From contig OX637798.1 of the NCBI GenBank assembly GCA_951802425.1, forward strand, positions 3,286,001-3,350,000: 64,000 bases of DNA. Direction: 5' to 3'. This DNA comes from Clavaria fumosa (taxonomy: Eukaryota > Basidiomycota > Agaricomycetes > Agaricales > Clavariaceae). Of the stretch, positions 32,307 to 43,298 are shown one piece after another (the stretch's first letter is position 1; every line of letters begins with the position of its first letter). The notes beneath the pieces were generated by a model that saw nothing but the letters and a program-made list of their open reading frames with translations, was not told where the DNA came from and did no database searches. The position numbers were made by a program, and so were the translations under genes.

Positions 32307-32990
32307 AGGTCGGTTCAGGCGCGGATTCCAAGGGAAGGGAGCAGCTTTTTAGGCCTCTGCGCATTCTGTGAGTCTCCCCATTTCGGCTTCACCGATCCTG
32401 TTCCTTTTCTCACAGCTTTGCCAGCTCTTTTTCTCGGCTTCGCCTTCTGGTCTGTGCTTTGTCTCAATGAGATGCTATTGTCGTAGCAGATGTCTCACTC
32501 GAGTCTGATAAGTGCTGTTGACCCCTGGTTCCCTCGTCTGCGCTGCTCTTCTGCTCCTCTCGTGTCACTCAAAGATCAGCGCAGGTGAGCGGCTCAGCCT
32601 TCCGCACCTCAGCTCTCCGAGCTGACCTTCCTTCGCCTCCAGATACGCTTTGTGGCCTCTCCTCACTTTGTTAGCTTGCCACATACATGTATCAGAGTAC
32701 ACGTGCACTCCTCTCAGCTGTCTCTGACTTTGACCTCATTTTTACACCATGTAGTTTTCGTTATCTACTCTTCTCCGGCCCCTCTCTCTTCTCCCTCCCT
32801 CTTTTCTTTCATTGGCCCACCCACCTCTCCCTTGGGCTGTTCGCCTTTTCTGCTTCGTTGTTTCTGTTCATCTCCCTAGTCATACCTCCATAGCTTGTTT
32901 CTCTGCTCGCTTCCCAATTCAAACTCCCATTTGAGAAGGCCCTGCTGTGACCTTCTCGGTAGTGCTAATGAGTCAGCCTGAGCAGCAGGG
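32307..32990. repeat. CT-rich repeat unit, copy 2 (uninterrupted)
   Basis: Begins GGTTCAGGCGCGGATTCCAA and ends GAGTCAGCCTGAGCAGCAG. It follows copy 1 directly in the same orientation. Possibly an LTR or non-autonomous element remnant; I could not find coding sequence or clear target duplications. Confidence 0.6.
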
Positions 32991-33118
32991 TCAGTTGTGT
33001 GGTAAATCTGAAAAGATCTCACTGATTGACCCAGAATTGAGTGAGATATGACTCAAAAGTTTTTGGGTCAAATTTTTTTTGTTTCAGTCACATGGCCAGC
33101 TTTTTTGCAAACAGCTGT

Positions 33119-33198
33119 AAACTGGAGGATATTGAGTGATACAATACACCTCTCAAATTGGGTGATATTGAACTGGAAGATATTGAATGATACAATAT
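33119..33198. repeat. Short form of the 51-base tandem array
   Basis: Two units of the array seen at 18604-18775 (ATTGAGTGATACAATACACC and ATTGAATGATACAATATACT), again abutting a miniature element. Confidence 0.65.
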
Positions 33199-33487
33199 AC
33201 TGTACCATTTAAGTCAATTGACCTGTCACACATCATGCACCCCTCAAATTTGGTCAAATTTTCACCTTGTAACACATCACACAGCCAAATGGTCAATTCG
33301 TGGGACCAAACCTTTTTTTTACCAAATTAGGTTTGCTGCAGGATTTTGTTGAGAATTTTGAAAGCCATGGTGGTCAATTTTTGTGGTGGTCAATTTTTGT
33401 GGGTGTCACATGTCACAGCCATTTTTGGTCAATCTGCCAACCAGTCAATTGTGTTATGCATCACACCCACTGGTCAATTGAAATGAA
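33198..33487. mobile_element. Miniature inverted-repeat element (copy B)
   Basis: Starts TACTGTACCATTTAAGTCAA as copy A does, and runs through the point where copy A is truncated. The right end is degenerate: ACTGGTCAATTGAAATGA, an imperfect inverted match to the start. No coding capacity. Confidence 0.6.
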
Positions 33488-33612
33488 GAGTTTAAGTCTG
33501 CCTAAGGCAGATTCAAAAAATTCCCTTCTTCCTGATGTGAAGTAGCACTGCATTCCTGTGTTGACAAAACCTTCTCCTTCACAAAAGATGTGAGTACAAC
33601 ACCCTTGATGCT

Positions 33613-34035
33613 TTATATCACTTCAGGAATGATGAAGCAGGTGATCTGGTTATCCCGCAACACTGCACTTGTCACTTGGCGAGTAACGTCCTCCACTGTA
33701 ATCGTCGGACTCCCATATACCGCCACACAAGCCTCCGACCACCCTTTTCCAACTCTCGTTCTCTCAGGTCCTGTCCCGATCCCATACACTGCCTCTCCTG
33801 GGCCTTCAAAGTAGAATGCGTGCCGCTCGAACGTGTAGCTGTGCGATATCATGAATCGCGTCACACCAGAGTTAGTGGTCTCGACACATCCGACGTGATT
33901 TCTCCTCCCTCCGTTGCTCTGGTATGAGAGGAGGTGAAGCTTCCCTGGGCCACGGGTAGTGACAATGAGACACTGTCCGTCGAGGAAGACTGAGGACATT
34001 CTGAGCGTTGGTTTGATGACCCCCAGTCGTAACAT
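33613..34035 (-). CDS. Hypothetical open frame, unrecognised
   Basis: 140 codons starting MLRLGVIKPTLRMSS, containing MISHSYTFERHAFYFEGPGE and GSPTITVEDVTRQVTSAVLR. Composition is not repetitive and the frame is uninterrupted, unlike its surroundings. I recognise no domain, and no neighbouring exon could be tied to it. It could be an exon of a degraded gene or chance. Confidence 0.3.
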   Translation of the reverse strand: MLRLGVIKPTLRMSSVFLDGQCLIVTTRGPGKLHLLSYQSNGGRRNHVGCVETTNSGVTRFMISHSYTFERHAFYFEGPGEAVYGIGTGPERTRVGKGWSEACVAVYGSPTITVEDVTRQVTSAVLRDNQITCFIIPEVI

Positions 34036-34097
34036 TTAGTTAGCTGGCATTACGTTGGCGAAAATAACAATGACTACACCTCTTCTCCGTTCGTGTA

Positions 34098-34805
34098 GCA
34101 AGTGAGAGATTGATCTCGAATCGAATTGATGCAGTCCTCCATCAGGGTTTGAATCAAATTATGTAATCCATAATTCAGAATGGTATTGTTCAAGAAATGA
34201 CTGAATGCCAGAGACTCAGAGAGAGCGTCGAAGACAGCTTTCACCTTTTTCCACTAAAGGGTGTTCGCTCATGATCATGATCTCCCACATCACGGGAGAG
34301 GTGGGGAAGGTGAACAACCTCAAAACTCGACTTTTCGCCGAGACGACCCATTTTTCCCACCCGTCGTCCTCTCAATCCACTCTGATTCTGTTTTATTTTT
34401 GGGGGGTCCGCTAGGCGTGTCGTCTCCCTACCTGGTGGGCACGGCACCATCCCAATAACTCTTGAGGCCTTGGAACCTGTCTAGCTCAATGCTCCAAAAC
34501 GGGGGGCATCGGCCCTCACACGAGACGACGCCGCTGCCATCTCTATCCAATCCTCCTGTTTCGATCTGGCCGGCTTCGCGAAACACCTGCGGGCCGCCCC
34601 CCGCGATCGCCCCAGATGAAGACACGCTCTTTGCTGCGATGAAGGCCTGATGACTGCGTGCGGGACTCTGCTGAGGGAGAGAGATAGGTACGCTGTGCTG
34701 GAGTCAGGGAACGAAGAAATCGCCTAGCCCGGGTCAGGGACGCAAAGGGACGCAAAGGGACGTCATGTCCTCTATGGTGCTTGCTCTATGGTGCTTGCTC
34801 TATCT
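34098..34805. repeat. Duplicated segment, copy 1 (copy 2 at 52681-53714)
   Basis: Starts AGCAAGTGAGAGATTGATCT and ends GGTGCTTGCTCTATCTA. Copy 2, in the same orientation, starts and ends with the same bases but has about 345 extra bases in the middle (about 52812-53150). Many single-base differences are present. Short open frames occur in both (for example MIMISHITGEVGKVNN near 34264), but frames differ and no family is recognised. It lies immediately left of the KDZ transposon. Confidence 0.75.
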
Positions 34806-34873
34806 ATGCGTAGGGGTGATACAACGTCGAGTGTACTGTAAAATGCGTGGCGTGCGTGCGTGGTCCTCATGAT

Positions 34874-35208
34874 CACCTGTGAATCCCACGCAACGTCACA
34901 TGTTAGAAAGGGTGACACAGCGTGACGCCACTTCTAACTGGCATAAATTTGAGTGTCCTAGGCCCTCCGCCAATAAACCTTCAATAGTGATTGGGTCCCA
35001 AATCCACTTTGGGAATTTGTAAGCTGTATTAGACGTTACTGTATTGGGTGCTGGCCTGTGCCTGCCATCAATTGTCCGGCAACTCGTTGTCATGTGCTGT
35101 TGGTTTCAAGTCCCGCTCATCGTTTGAGAGCCTTGCTCATCGTCTCGCATGATGAGCTCACTATTTCCTCAGTTTCCCTTCTGTGACAACATGTTCATGG
35201 ACTAATCT
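34874..35208 (+). repeat. Left terminal inverted repeat of KDZ element
   Basis: 335 bases, inverted partner of 50181-50515. The two visible differences (near 35123-35124 and 35143) are CpG to CpA changes. Confidence 0.93.
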
Positions 35209-35325
35209 GAAACAGAATCAACATGGCCTCATTTCTCATACTGATTACTTTGTACTGCAACACTCGCATGGCCGGACTTTGCTCTCGAATACCATGTATG
35301 TTGCATCATCTGTCTTTCCACACAC

Positions 35326-36820
35326 CTAGGCATTACCAGCAGCTATTTTACCCTTAGCTTTCCCTACACCATCGCTCTTGTGCTCTTGTGTTCCCGTCTT
35401 CTTCTTCTTGACTGGTGGGTTGTCTATGTCATTATCGCTCCCATCGCTGCTTTGTCTGCCATCGTCACTCCTGTCCTGGACCATTGCTACACGTTTACGA
35501 GCTATTCCTTTGTCTGTGCGTCCCTTGCGTTTCTTTCCAATGATCTCGCCATTGGCCTGACGCTCTTCGACTGCCGAAATGTGTTCCTTGAACTCAGCCC
35601 TGCTCAATCGAACCCAATGGCAAGAACCACACTTCAGCGCCGCCCGGAGCTTGCGAATGTCGTCCATTGCCCCAATTTCGGATGGGTTGACAAAGCTTTT
35701 GTGAGTCCAACCAATAAGCTTGACTTGATATCGCTCAACGACGGCTCTCTCATAATTGACATAGTTCATCATGACGACCTTCTTCTTTGTGGCGTATCCT
35801 GTATATTATTTTGGTGACTATCACATTATCCCTAAAGATCAAAACTCACGAAGTCCTGCCAGTATCAGCTTTGTGCATTCTGCATGAATTGAGGCCAGCG
35901 TGTCACGACGATCGCCATCTACCCGCTGGTAAGCGGGGTATAGTCTGTCAATAGCATAGCAACATACCCTTCTGTCTTGCACAGGCCCATTGTTCAAACT
36001 GCCGAACAACATCCCATGGATCTAGATCAAGAACCTCGCGGAAGAAATCCATTGAGTCGCCTGAGCCAAACTATGATGGTGAGGCAGTATCATCCACATG
36101 GCTGCGGGTGACGAAGGTAATGGCATAAACACCTGTCCTCTCACTGAGTTTATCAAGCTAAAGACGAAGGTGAGCTTTATCTCCTTGCGCCATAGCACAT
36201 CTCTGACCTCCTCATTGATTCGTTCAACCGTGAAACGCACATCCTGGGCAGCCGAGCGGTTGGAAGCACGAGTACCCGACTTTTTTTTCTCCCGATATGC
36301 CAGGAGAGCTGCAATAAGTTCGGCTTTCTCTACATCTGAAAGGTCTTGAAGGTGCACATCCTGTTCTGCAAGTCTTTTCAACTCAACAAGCCCCATTTTT
36401 TCCCCGACAGCCAAGTCTAGCCATGGTGAGATGACATGTCATTTATTCATAAACAGTAGACTTACCTTTGTTGACTTCAGTTGCCTTGAAGTGCGCTATG
36501 GCATTTGGCAAACTAGGGGCTCGAGTCTTCTTGTATAAACTCTTGCTATCCACCAATTTTTTGATGTAATCTATCTTCACGTCATGGGCATCTGCCAGGT
36601 TTTTGACGGCTTCCTTCCCTTCCAGCAAATATTTGTCAATGCTAGCAGAGAGTTGCTCCTGCTTTTGCTGTGCGTGGACTTTGCCCAGTTGTTTCGTGGC
36701 TTTCTGCGCATCACTAAGTTCATGACGGGACCGTATTGACTGGACCTCTTTGCTGGGGTTGCGGTCAGCCCAAGTCATTGCCTCCTTACCAGCGTTGTCT
36801 GGGGTATGGGCAGAGGCCAT
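35326..36820 (-). pseudogene. KDZ-companion gene of unknown function, one nonsense codon
   Basis: Five exons join in frame (36820-36466, 36416-36199, 36139-35968, 35879-35850, 35798-35326) to 415 codons plus a stop. The start reads MASAHTPDNAGKEAMTWADR; then a coiled, Lys/Gln-rich helical region; the motifs KKLVDSK and RAPSLPNAIAHFKA; GTRASNRSAAQDVRFTVERI; a HVDDTASPS segment; DFFREVLDLDPWDVVRQFEQ; and WACARQK. The C-terminus is highly charged (PPVKKKKTGTQEH). At 36071-36073 one TAG replaces the expected tryptophan (TGG) at codon 214; all else is intact. From memory, similar proteins sit beside KDZ transposases in other mushrooms; that is recall, not a search. Its job is unknown. It is read away from the 36941 gene, with 120 bases between the starts. 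Confidence 0.8.
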
Positions 36821-36940
36821 TTTTTGCCCTTTTTTTCAATGTGCGCTGCAACATGCCCCAATATCCGATGTCCATCACGTGTTTGTCTGTTCGTCTTTTG
36901 CTCTGAACACTCTGCGCGCAACAGAGCAAATAACAAAGCT
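36821..36940. promoter_or_regulatory. Bidirectional promoter region inside the KDZ element
   Basis: Only 120 bases separate the start codons of two divergent genes, so they must share control sequences. No clear TATA box was recognised. Confidence 0.5.
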
Positions 36941-37719
36941 ATGAAACAAGGTAACAAATTGCATTTTTGCCTCACAGAGTCACCTCTAAATATGCGTTGC
37001 AATCTTTAGAATCCAAGGAAGAACAGAAATCGCACCAACCCAGCGACGAACTTGCTGCCTCCCTTCAATCACTTTCCATAGCTGCTGTTGTGGATCCTTT
37101 CTCCGTAGCAGACCCATTTGCTGTGGCCAATGAGGACTTTCTTTGCAGGCCGGCAGAGCTGTCCAGCCTGGCTGCATCCCCTAGCAAAAGAAAAGCCGCT
37201 TATGTTGTTTATAACGGTCGAAACATGGGTGTCTTTGAGCAATGGCATGTCCCTTCAAACACTGCGTATCAATACACTGACATTATGCAATAGGGCTCCA
37301 GTCAAGATGTCAACTGATCATTTCCCTTCAGCAAGCTTTCAAGGCTTCCCAACTCTTCAAGCAGCAGAAGCATCATGGGCGCATGCAGTGGCTGCCGGAA
37401 CAATGGGGCCACCGAAGCCGGCTGGTTTCACGGCACCCTCCCGCCCGCTGCCTACACAACATGTTCCTGGTAGCATAGACCATAGCTTCTGGGTCGTTAT
37501 CCAAGGCGTCAAGCCAGGCGTGTATTATGGCCAGTATGTAGGCCGCCTTCTCCCCCAAACTTTTATCTCATATTCTATTGACACAGGCAGGCTGCGGCAG
37601 CTGGGCTTGGCAATGTCAGGACTCCCCTTGTTAGCCGTGCATCTAATCAAGATGAAGCTGCTAAGATTTTTGTTCGTAAGTATATGGCTGGACAAATTCT
37701 TGCCCTTCATCCTATGTAA
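36941..37719 (+). CDS. Small protein with two RNase H1 N-terminal-like (viroplasmin-like) domains
   Basis: Four exons join in frame to 205 residues: 36941-36950, 37010-37244, 37294-37533 and 37587-37719. The first exon codes just MKQ plus one base. Domain 1 (about residues 65-115) reads KAAYVVYNGRNMGVFEQW and FQGFPTLQAAEASW; domain 2 (about residues 145-200) reads HSFWVVIQGVKPGVYYG and NQDEAAKIFVRKYMAG. Both have the Y/FVV-x-G-x-x-x-GV-Y/F core and the GF/E-A-x-x-F/W second half of the caulimovirus VI / RNase H1 N-terminal fold, which binds RNA-DNA hybrid or double-stranded RNA. No catalytic RNase H domain follows. The second intron requires a GC donor at 37245. As cargo of a KDZ element it might bind transposition or RNA intermediates; that is inference. 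Confidence 0.78.
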
Positions 37720-38276
37720 GATACAGTACAGTGTATTAAGTACATGATATCTATATCGTTCTGGTTTACAGCAACTAGGTGCTGTTAAGTTTGAATTTGT
37801 GTGAACCTTGAACAGCATCTGTGGAGATCTGCAGAGATGCACCAAGCGGCAATATGAAGTTATGATTGCCAGTTAGAACTTATCTTTCAGTCATCCCAGA
37901 TCACAGCTGATATGTGGTAAGCACCATATGGAAGTACATGAGTCATTGTTACAGGAATTGAATAAAGCATTCTTAGAGTGGATACAGAGGGAGGTACGCC
38001 TGAATACTGCGTGCACTTAAGAAGCAGGTGGATTACCATGTTTGCCAAGTGCGTGTGGCGCTTCAATGCCTCTGCAATGGTCCTCAAACGTCGTCACACA
38101 TCAACCTCATCCTCTCACAAAGTCCGGCATACTCAGACCAGTCGCAATGCCTCTGGCAGGCGAGTAATCTCTCAAGAATTGCTACACCCAACTGCCATAA
38201 GCTTGCACAAGGCTGCGGCTGGGAAGCTGCATCAAGTTCGAGAGCAAGGTGCGTTGACTTCACCCATATCTTGATC

Positions 38277-39765
38277 ATGCAATCATCTACATCCCTAGAA
38301 ATGACACCTGAAATGCATCAGACAATCTTCGATTTGAGGGAGGAACCAGCAGAGGTTGGCCAGGACTGGGAGATGATCGACGATGTGATGAGAGGCGGTC
38401 ACGAATTCAACATCAGCCATGCTGGTGGGGAGTTCGAGGCTGTGATGCAACTACAAAATGATCTCTGGAACTATCAGTATGTCAACTAGATTGCGTTTAC
38501 AACTGTTCTGACTTAACATAGGTGTCAGCGCTGCCCAAAGGATCATCGCACTCGTCGGGACCGCACCAAGCGTCGCACTGACCTTTTTGCTAGTCAGATG
38601 GAGAGCCTCGTTGATGCATACATGGTCTGGCATGCTGACGCTGCAGGCTTAGACGTTGTTACCACAGATCCTATTGAGATTACTGGGGTTCATCCCATAC
38701 ATGTTGTCCGAACATTTGGTGATTTCACTCATGCTCCCTTGATCGTAATGAGACACATCTCTAACTGCCCTTACAGATGAGGAAACAATTGACATCGAAC
38801 TATTATGTGCTGATGTATACATAGCAAGTGCACTCGTCCGGAAGGGGATCATGCCCAGCGCCCCACTGAAGCCATCTGTAGGAATAGACATTCCAACCTT
38901 GGAGTTGTACCGTGTGTCTCACTTGCGGTGTCCTCGTCTCTCAGTCCAGGCATTTGTCAGAGCCATCTGTGATTTGCATACAGTAAGCTTGATTGCCATT
39001 CGTCAGGTTGTTGAAATTGATAGATTTCTATAAGGTTCCATGGCACCGGTATCTCTCTCGCCAATTTTCCATCGCATATGACCTATACTTGCAAATACGC
39101 GCTGTCACTGCCAAGCGGGTTAGTGTTGCACTAGGACGAGATACCCCGGATTGGCGACTCACCCATACCTGTCCTGCATGTATGTACAAGCTTGAGGATG
39201 AGAAGAAGCTTGTATTTGATATGCTCTTTACCATGGATGGAGGCGATTCACTCAAGCGCATATTGCGCAGACATCCACAGTCTGATGATGAGGGAGATGC
39301 ACCTGGCCCCTCTATTGAACTACCAGATTCCCCACTTCTATTGAGTGACTACTACCTCTCACGAGCTACGGTAGATAAATGGGCAGTAGGCGCCCCTCGA
39401 GAGCTGATGCTTAGTGAGGAAATGAGAGTACGTCCTGCGACTTGTACATGAAAATATCCCCTAATGCAACAGACTTGCAGAACAGTGACTCCGATGGGAG
39501 GAATATGATAACTGACTTGACAAAAAAGACATGGGGTGTGTTCGATGAGACTGGAATATTCCTATCTCTGTGCCGTCATGGATTTGTGTTGGTAATTGCA
39601 GATATGGTACGGAGTGGCGAGTTGTGAGTTTCCCAGCATTTCATGGGCATTCCTTCTCTAAATATTATAAAGGGCAAAGTATGCGCTTGCACACACTGAA
39701 AAGATGCTTCAGGTGTTTGGCAAGGATCTTCATCAGGAAAAAGAACCCCCAGCAGTAGACATCAG
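38277..39765 (+). pseudogene. KDZ transposase, N-terminal part (cut by insertion)
   Basis: Exons read in order: MQSSTSLEMTPEMHQTIFDL to LQNDLWNYQ; CQRCPKDHRTRRDRTKRRTD through DAYMVWHADAAGLDVV; DEETIDIELLCADVYIASAL to ICDLHT; VPWHRYLSRQFSIAYDLYLQ, then THTCPACMYKLEDEKKLVFD, MLFTMDGGDSLKR and LLLSDYYLSRATVDKWAV; NSDSDGRNMITDLTKKTWGV with FDETGIFLSLCRHGFVLVI; and AKYALAHTEKMLQVFGKDLH. The C-x2-C clusters match the CxC-type cysteine modules that precede KDZ transposase domains. Every junction I checked keeps frame with GT-AG introns. The protein stops making sense after GKDLHQEKEPP near 39760 and continues at 48474. Residues before 38277 may belong but are not resolved. Confidence 0.85.
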
Positions 39766-39875
39766 CATAGACTATGTAGACTACACAGCCTGTATAGACT
39801 GCTGTAGCATATGTAGTGAGAAAAATAGTAATACATAGAAGGTATGGATTACTATATAGCATGCAATAGACTGGG

Positions 39876-40310
39876 TAGCATATTATGAGTGCATTGTAGT
39901 AATGGTAGTAGAGCCTATGTACTATGTTGAGCCTAGTAGCATATTATGAGTGCATTGTAGTCACAGTAGTAGAGCCTATGTACTATGTTGAGCCTAGTAG
40001 CATATTATGAGTGCATTGTAGTCACAGTAGTAGAGCCTATGTACTATGTTGAGCCTAGTAGCATATTATGAGTGCATTGTAGTTACAGTAGTAGAGCCTA
40101 TGTACTATGTTGAGCCTAGTAGCATATTATGAGTGCATTGTAGTTACGGTAGTAGAGCCTATGTACTATGTTGAGCCTAGTAGCATATTATGAGTGCATT
40201 GTAGTTACAGTAGTAGAGCCTATGTACTATGTTGAGCCTAGTAGCATATTATGAGTGCATAGTAGTAATAGTAGTAGAGCCAATGTACTATGTTGAGCCT
40301 AGTAGCAACT
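39876..40310. repeat. 61-base tandem array, about seven units
   Basis: Unit: AGCATATTATGAGTGCATTG followed by TAGTcacAGTAGTAGAGCCT and ATGTACTATGTTGAGCCTAG. Central units are nearly identical, with edge units more diverged. It lies just inside the left edge of the large insertion in the KDZ transposase. Confidence 0.9.
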
Positions 40311-40540
40311 AGTGATAGTGCTGTTGGGTAGGATAGTAAGCCTTTGTACTACATTGAATTGACAGCACAGATGTTGTCATGATTATGATATAATCAGGAG
40401 CTGAGTGGAGGTGAGGTGAATTCCAGTGCAAGGTTGGGGCAATAAACTCATGAGTGTTTCAGCAGGCTATAGATTAGGATCAAAATGAACAATTCATGAT
40501 ATTGTGCAGTATATGACAAGTACATAGAGTAGTCTCTTTT

Positions 40541-40834
40541 TGTTAGGATTGCTTACATAAGCCATCCCAAAGAGGAGTTGTGGAGAAACTGGGGGAGGAG
40601 GGTTGTTGGAAGGTCACATGACCTGTGGCTGGGGTCAGATTACATAATCGTAAGATCACATGACCTGGAGCCTGGGCATGTCACGTGATCCAAGGGTCTG
40701 AGCATGGGAACACCAGCAAATGCTGAAGCATTTGGTATATATACCTTTGCTTTTCCTCTTTTGTACTCTTTCCTCCTTATGTTAGTATTGTTGTCATGAC
40801 CTTACATTTAAGTTGTGTGAGACCCAGTCTGATA
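40541..40834 (+). repeat. Solo LTR of the outer-Gypsy family
   Basis: 294 bases, TGTTAGGATTGCTTACATAA to CCCAGTCTGATA, matching 19046-19336 throughout. Exact 5-base target duplication CTTTT on both sides (40536-40540 and 40835-40839). A solo LTR left by recombination between the ends of a full copy. The same TA end confirms the LTR border. Confidence 0.92.
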
Positions 40835-41221
40835 CTTTTGGACTAAAATTGTTACAAAGATTTGTACTCCATAAATGAATGCATATCAGTATACTTGTTG
40901 AGATAAAATTGAGCTGCTGAATGAAGAGCATTATTTCTGGTCCATGAGATAGGTACATCTGCTGATCCAAAGTGAGGAATCAACAGACAACTGTGCCAAA
41001 TTTGCAGAATTTTGTCAAGTAGACAAAATAATCTGATACATGCCAGTTGCTAGATCAAAGCTTGTAAGTGGTCTGTACCAGTGAACATATGCTAAAGGAT
41101 GTGGTACTATGCCCAGGCGCATCAGCAAAACAGCTTGGCTAAATGTAAGTATGGACTGGTATGGACTGGTGTGTAACACCCCAAGTTGTCTTGGGGTATT
41201 ACATACCAGTCCATACCTCTC
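40835..41221. other. Spacer with no recognised gene
   Basis: AT-rich and without long open frames. An imperfect inverted repeat, TAACACCCCAAGTTGTC and its reverse around 41172-41205, can form a hairpin next to the following miniature element. Confidence 0.4.
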
Positions 41222-41486
41222 TACTGTACCATTTCATTCAATTGACCAGGTGGTGTGATGCATTCCTCTGGTCAAATTTTGAATTGACTGAAAGTAGAAG
41301 TCAAGTGTGACATGAGGGATAATTGACTGCCCCTCCACCAGTATATATTAGGTAACTGTCACCCAAAAAGGGAATTTCACCTTACAAATTGACCAATTCC
41401 TCAAATGATGTGTGACCAGTGTGATTTTTGGCCAATTTGGGGAGGTGCATGATGCATGACAGGTCAATTGAATGAAATGGACAGTA
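41222..41486. mobile_element. TA-flanked miniature inverted-repeat element (Tc1/mariner-like)
   Basis: 265 bases. Left end TACTGTACCATTTCATTCAA TTGACC pairs with the right end read inward (TACTGTCCATTTCATTCAAT), about 26 bases of inverted match. TA stands at both borders (41222-41223 and 41485-41486), as expected for a TA target duplication. No coding capacity. Related copies are at 18764 and 33198. Confidence 0.75.
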
Positions 41487-42025
41487 TACTGACAACTTAG
41501 CTGAGCTGTTTTGCTGATGAGATGCTTTGGAAGATCAAAAATCTTGCTACATGAAGACCTAGTTGAAGTTGACATCAAATTGAAGACAATTGATAGCCTT
41601 AGACTAACCTTTTAATCCATCCTCTTTCCACTGTGATTTGTTCTCAATGATCAAGGTAGTGTCAAAGCATGGTGGAGTTGCTGGCTTGCATGGTCCATTA
41701 GAATGGCCAGGCATTCCATGAATCTGATATAACTGTTCATCAGCTTGGGGCTTGGATGGCAACTTGACAGTAATATATTTATACATATCAAATCAATCAT
41801 GATAGTTTGGATGAATATGATCTCTTCCAAAAGATTGCTCCAAAAAGGTGTTCAAAGCTTGGATAAAGCTAGGCACCCATCTATCTTGGTAAACCAGCAC
41901 AGAAAATATCAATTAATTTTTTTGACATATCCACATTAATCTACAGATCAAGTAGTGTCTTATGAAAAAAAAAATCTTGAGAATTGCTTGAGAATTGACT
42001 GAGAAATGGGCCAGAACATTTGTGG
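41487..42025. other. Spacer with no recognised gene
   Basis: AT-rich; short open frames such as 41604-41786 (minus) show no recognisable domain. Confidence 0.4.
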
Positions 42026-43039
42026 GTCACTGATTTGGTAAGCTTATGGCTGTACTTGTGGCATGGTGGGAATTGCCGTCCCAGAAAGTCGTCACATGTT
42101 CTGTGTTGAACTTGTCGTTCTCTCTGCCTCCCACCATCACCTTCTCTCCTCCCTTTCTCCCATCCCCAGCAACGACGACAGCGGCGACAGCACCCTCACC
42201 CTCACCTCCAACGATGACGACGACGGCGGCAGCACCCTCACCCTCTCCTTCCTCCAGCGATGACGACGACGGCGGCGGTACCCTCACCCTCTCTCTCCTC
42301 CAGCGATGACGGCGACGGCGGCGGCACCTCCTCCCTCTCCCTCACCCTCTCCTTCAGTGACAACCACGGCAGCGGCGGCACCCTCAGCGAGGGGCCACCA
42401 GGTGCGCCCTCTCCCTTTTTTCATGATTCTTTTCAATTTTTTTTAATCTACAGGGCGATGGAGGGCGACGGCACTTCTCCGTCTCCTCTCTCTCACTCTC
42501 CTCACTCTCCCTCTCCTCCCTCTCCTCCCTCCCTCTCTCCTCCCTCTCTCCTCCCTCTTCCTTCCCCTCCCTCTCTCCTCCAGCAACTACGACGACGGCA
42601 GCGGCGGCGGCAGCGGCAACACAGCAACAGCGGCGGCGGCGACAGCGGCGGTGATGGCGGCGGCAGCGACAGCAGCGGTGACGGCGGCGGCAGCGACAGC
42701 AGCGGTGGCGACGGGGGCGGCAGCGGCAGCGATGGCGGTGGCAACAGCAACATCGACGGCGGTGGCGGCAGCGACAGCAGCGGGGGCGGCGGCGACGGGG
42801 GCGGCAGCGACAGCGGCGGTGACAGCGGCGGCAGTGACAGCGATGGCGGCGACAGCGGCGGCAGCAGCGACAGCGACGGCGGCGACGGCAGCGGCAGCGG
42901 CGGCAACAGCGAGGGCAGCAGCGGCGGCAGCAACAACGACGGCAGCGGCAGCAACAACGACGGCGACGGCGGCGGCAACAGCGGCAGCAGCGACGGCGAC
43001 GGCGGCGGCAGTGACGGCGGTGGCGGTGGCAGCAGCAAC

Positions 43040-43291
43040 TATAGAATAAAACTAAAGACAGTCTATTAGCTCAGTCGAAGTAAGGACTGGGCTTGTAGTT
43101 ACCTAAAGACAGTCTATTCTATATTATCCTGTTAGAATAGATGTCTAAACGGAAGAGAGAACATTCGTTACTCACAGCTCAGTCGAAGTAAGGACTGAGC
43201 TGTGCAAAGAGAAAAACACACGGCTAAAAGACTAATTGAATGTCCGATTGGGTAAGCGGTATTGTAACCGGTAATACTGACAATCTCAACA
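43040..43291 (-). repeat. 3' LTR of Copia element
   Basis: 252 bases, identical to 47461-47712. Inside, two short motifs are each present twice: CTAAAGACAGTCTATT and AGCTCAGTCGAAGTAAGGAC. Confidence 0.95.
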
Positions 43292-43298
43292 CTCCCCC

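Noticed and set aside
36941..37719. Active RNase H enzyme
   Set aside because: Only N-terminal-type binding folds are present; the catalytic D-E-D-D domain is absent.
39876..40310. CRISPR-like array
   Set aside because: Units are directly adjacent 61-bp copies without unique spacers, and the genome is eukaryotic.
42502..43038. Minus-strand Leu/Pro-rich and plus-strand Ala/Thr-rich frames in the triplet tract
   Set aside because: Automatic consequence of a GGC/AGC/GAC/AAC repeat; no start context or domain.
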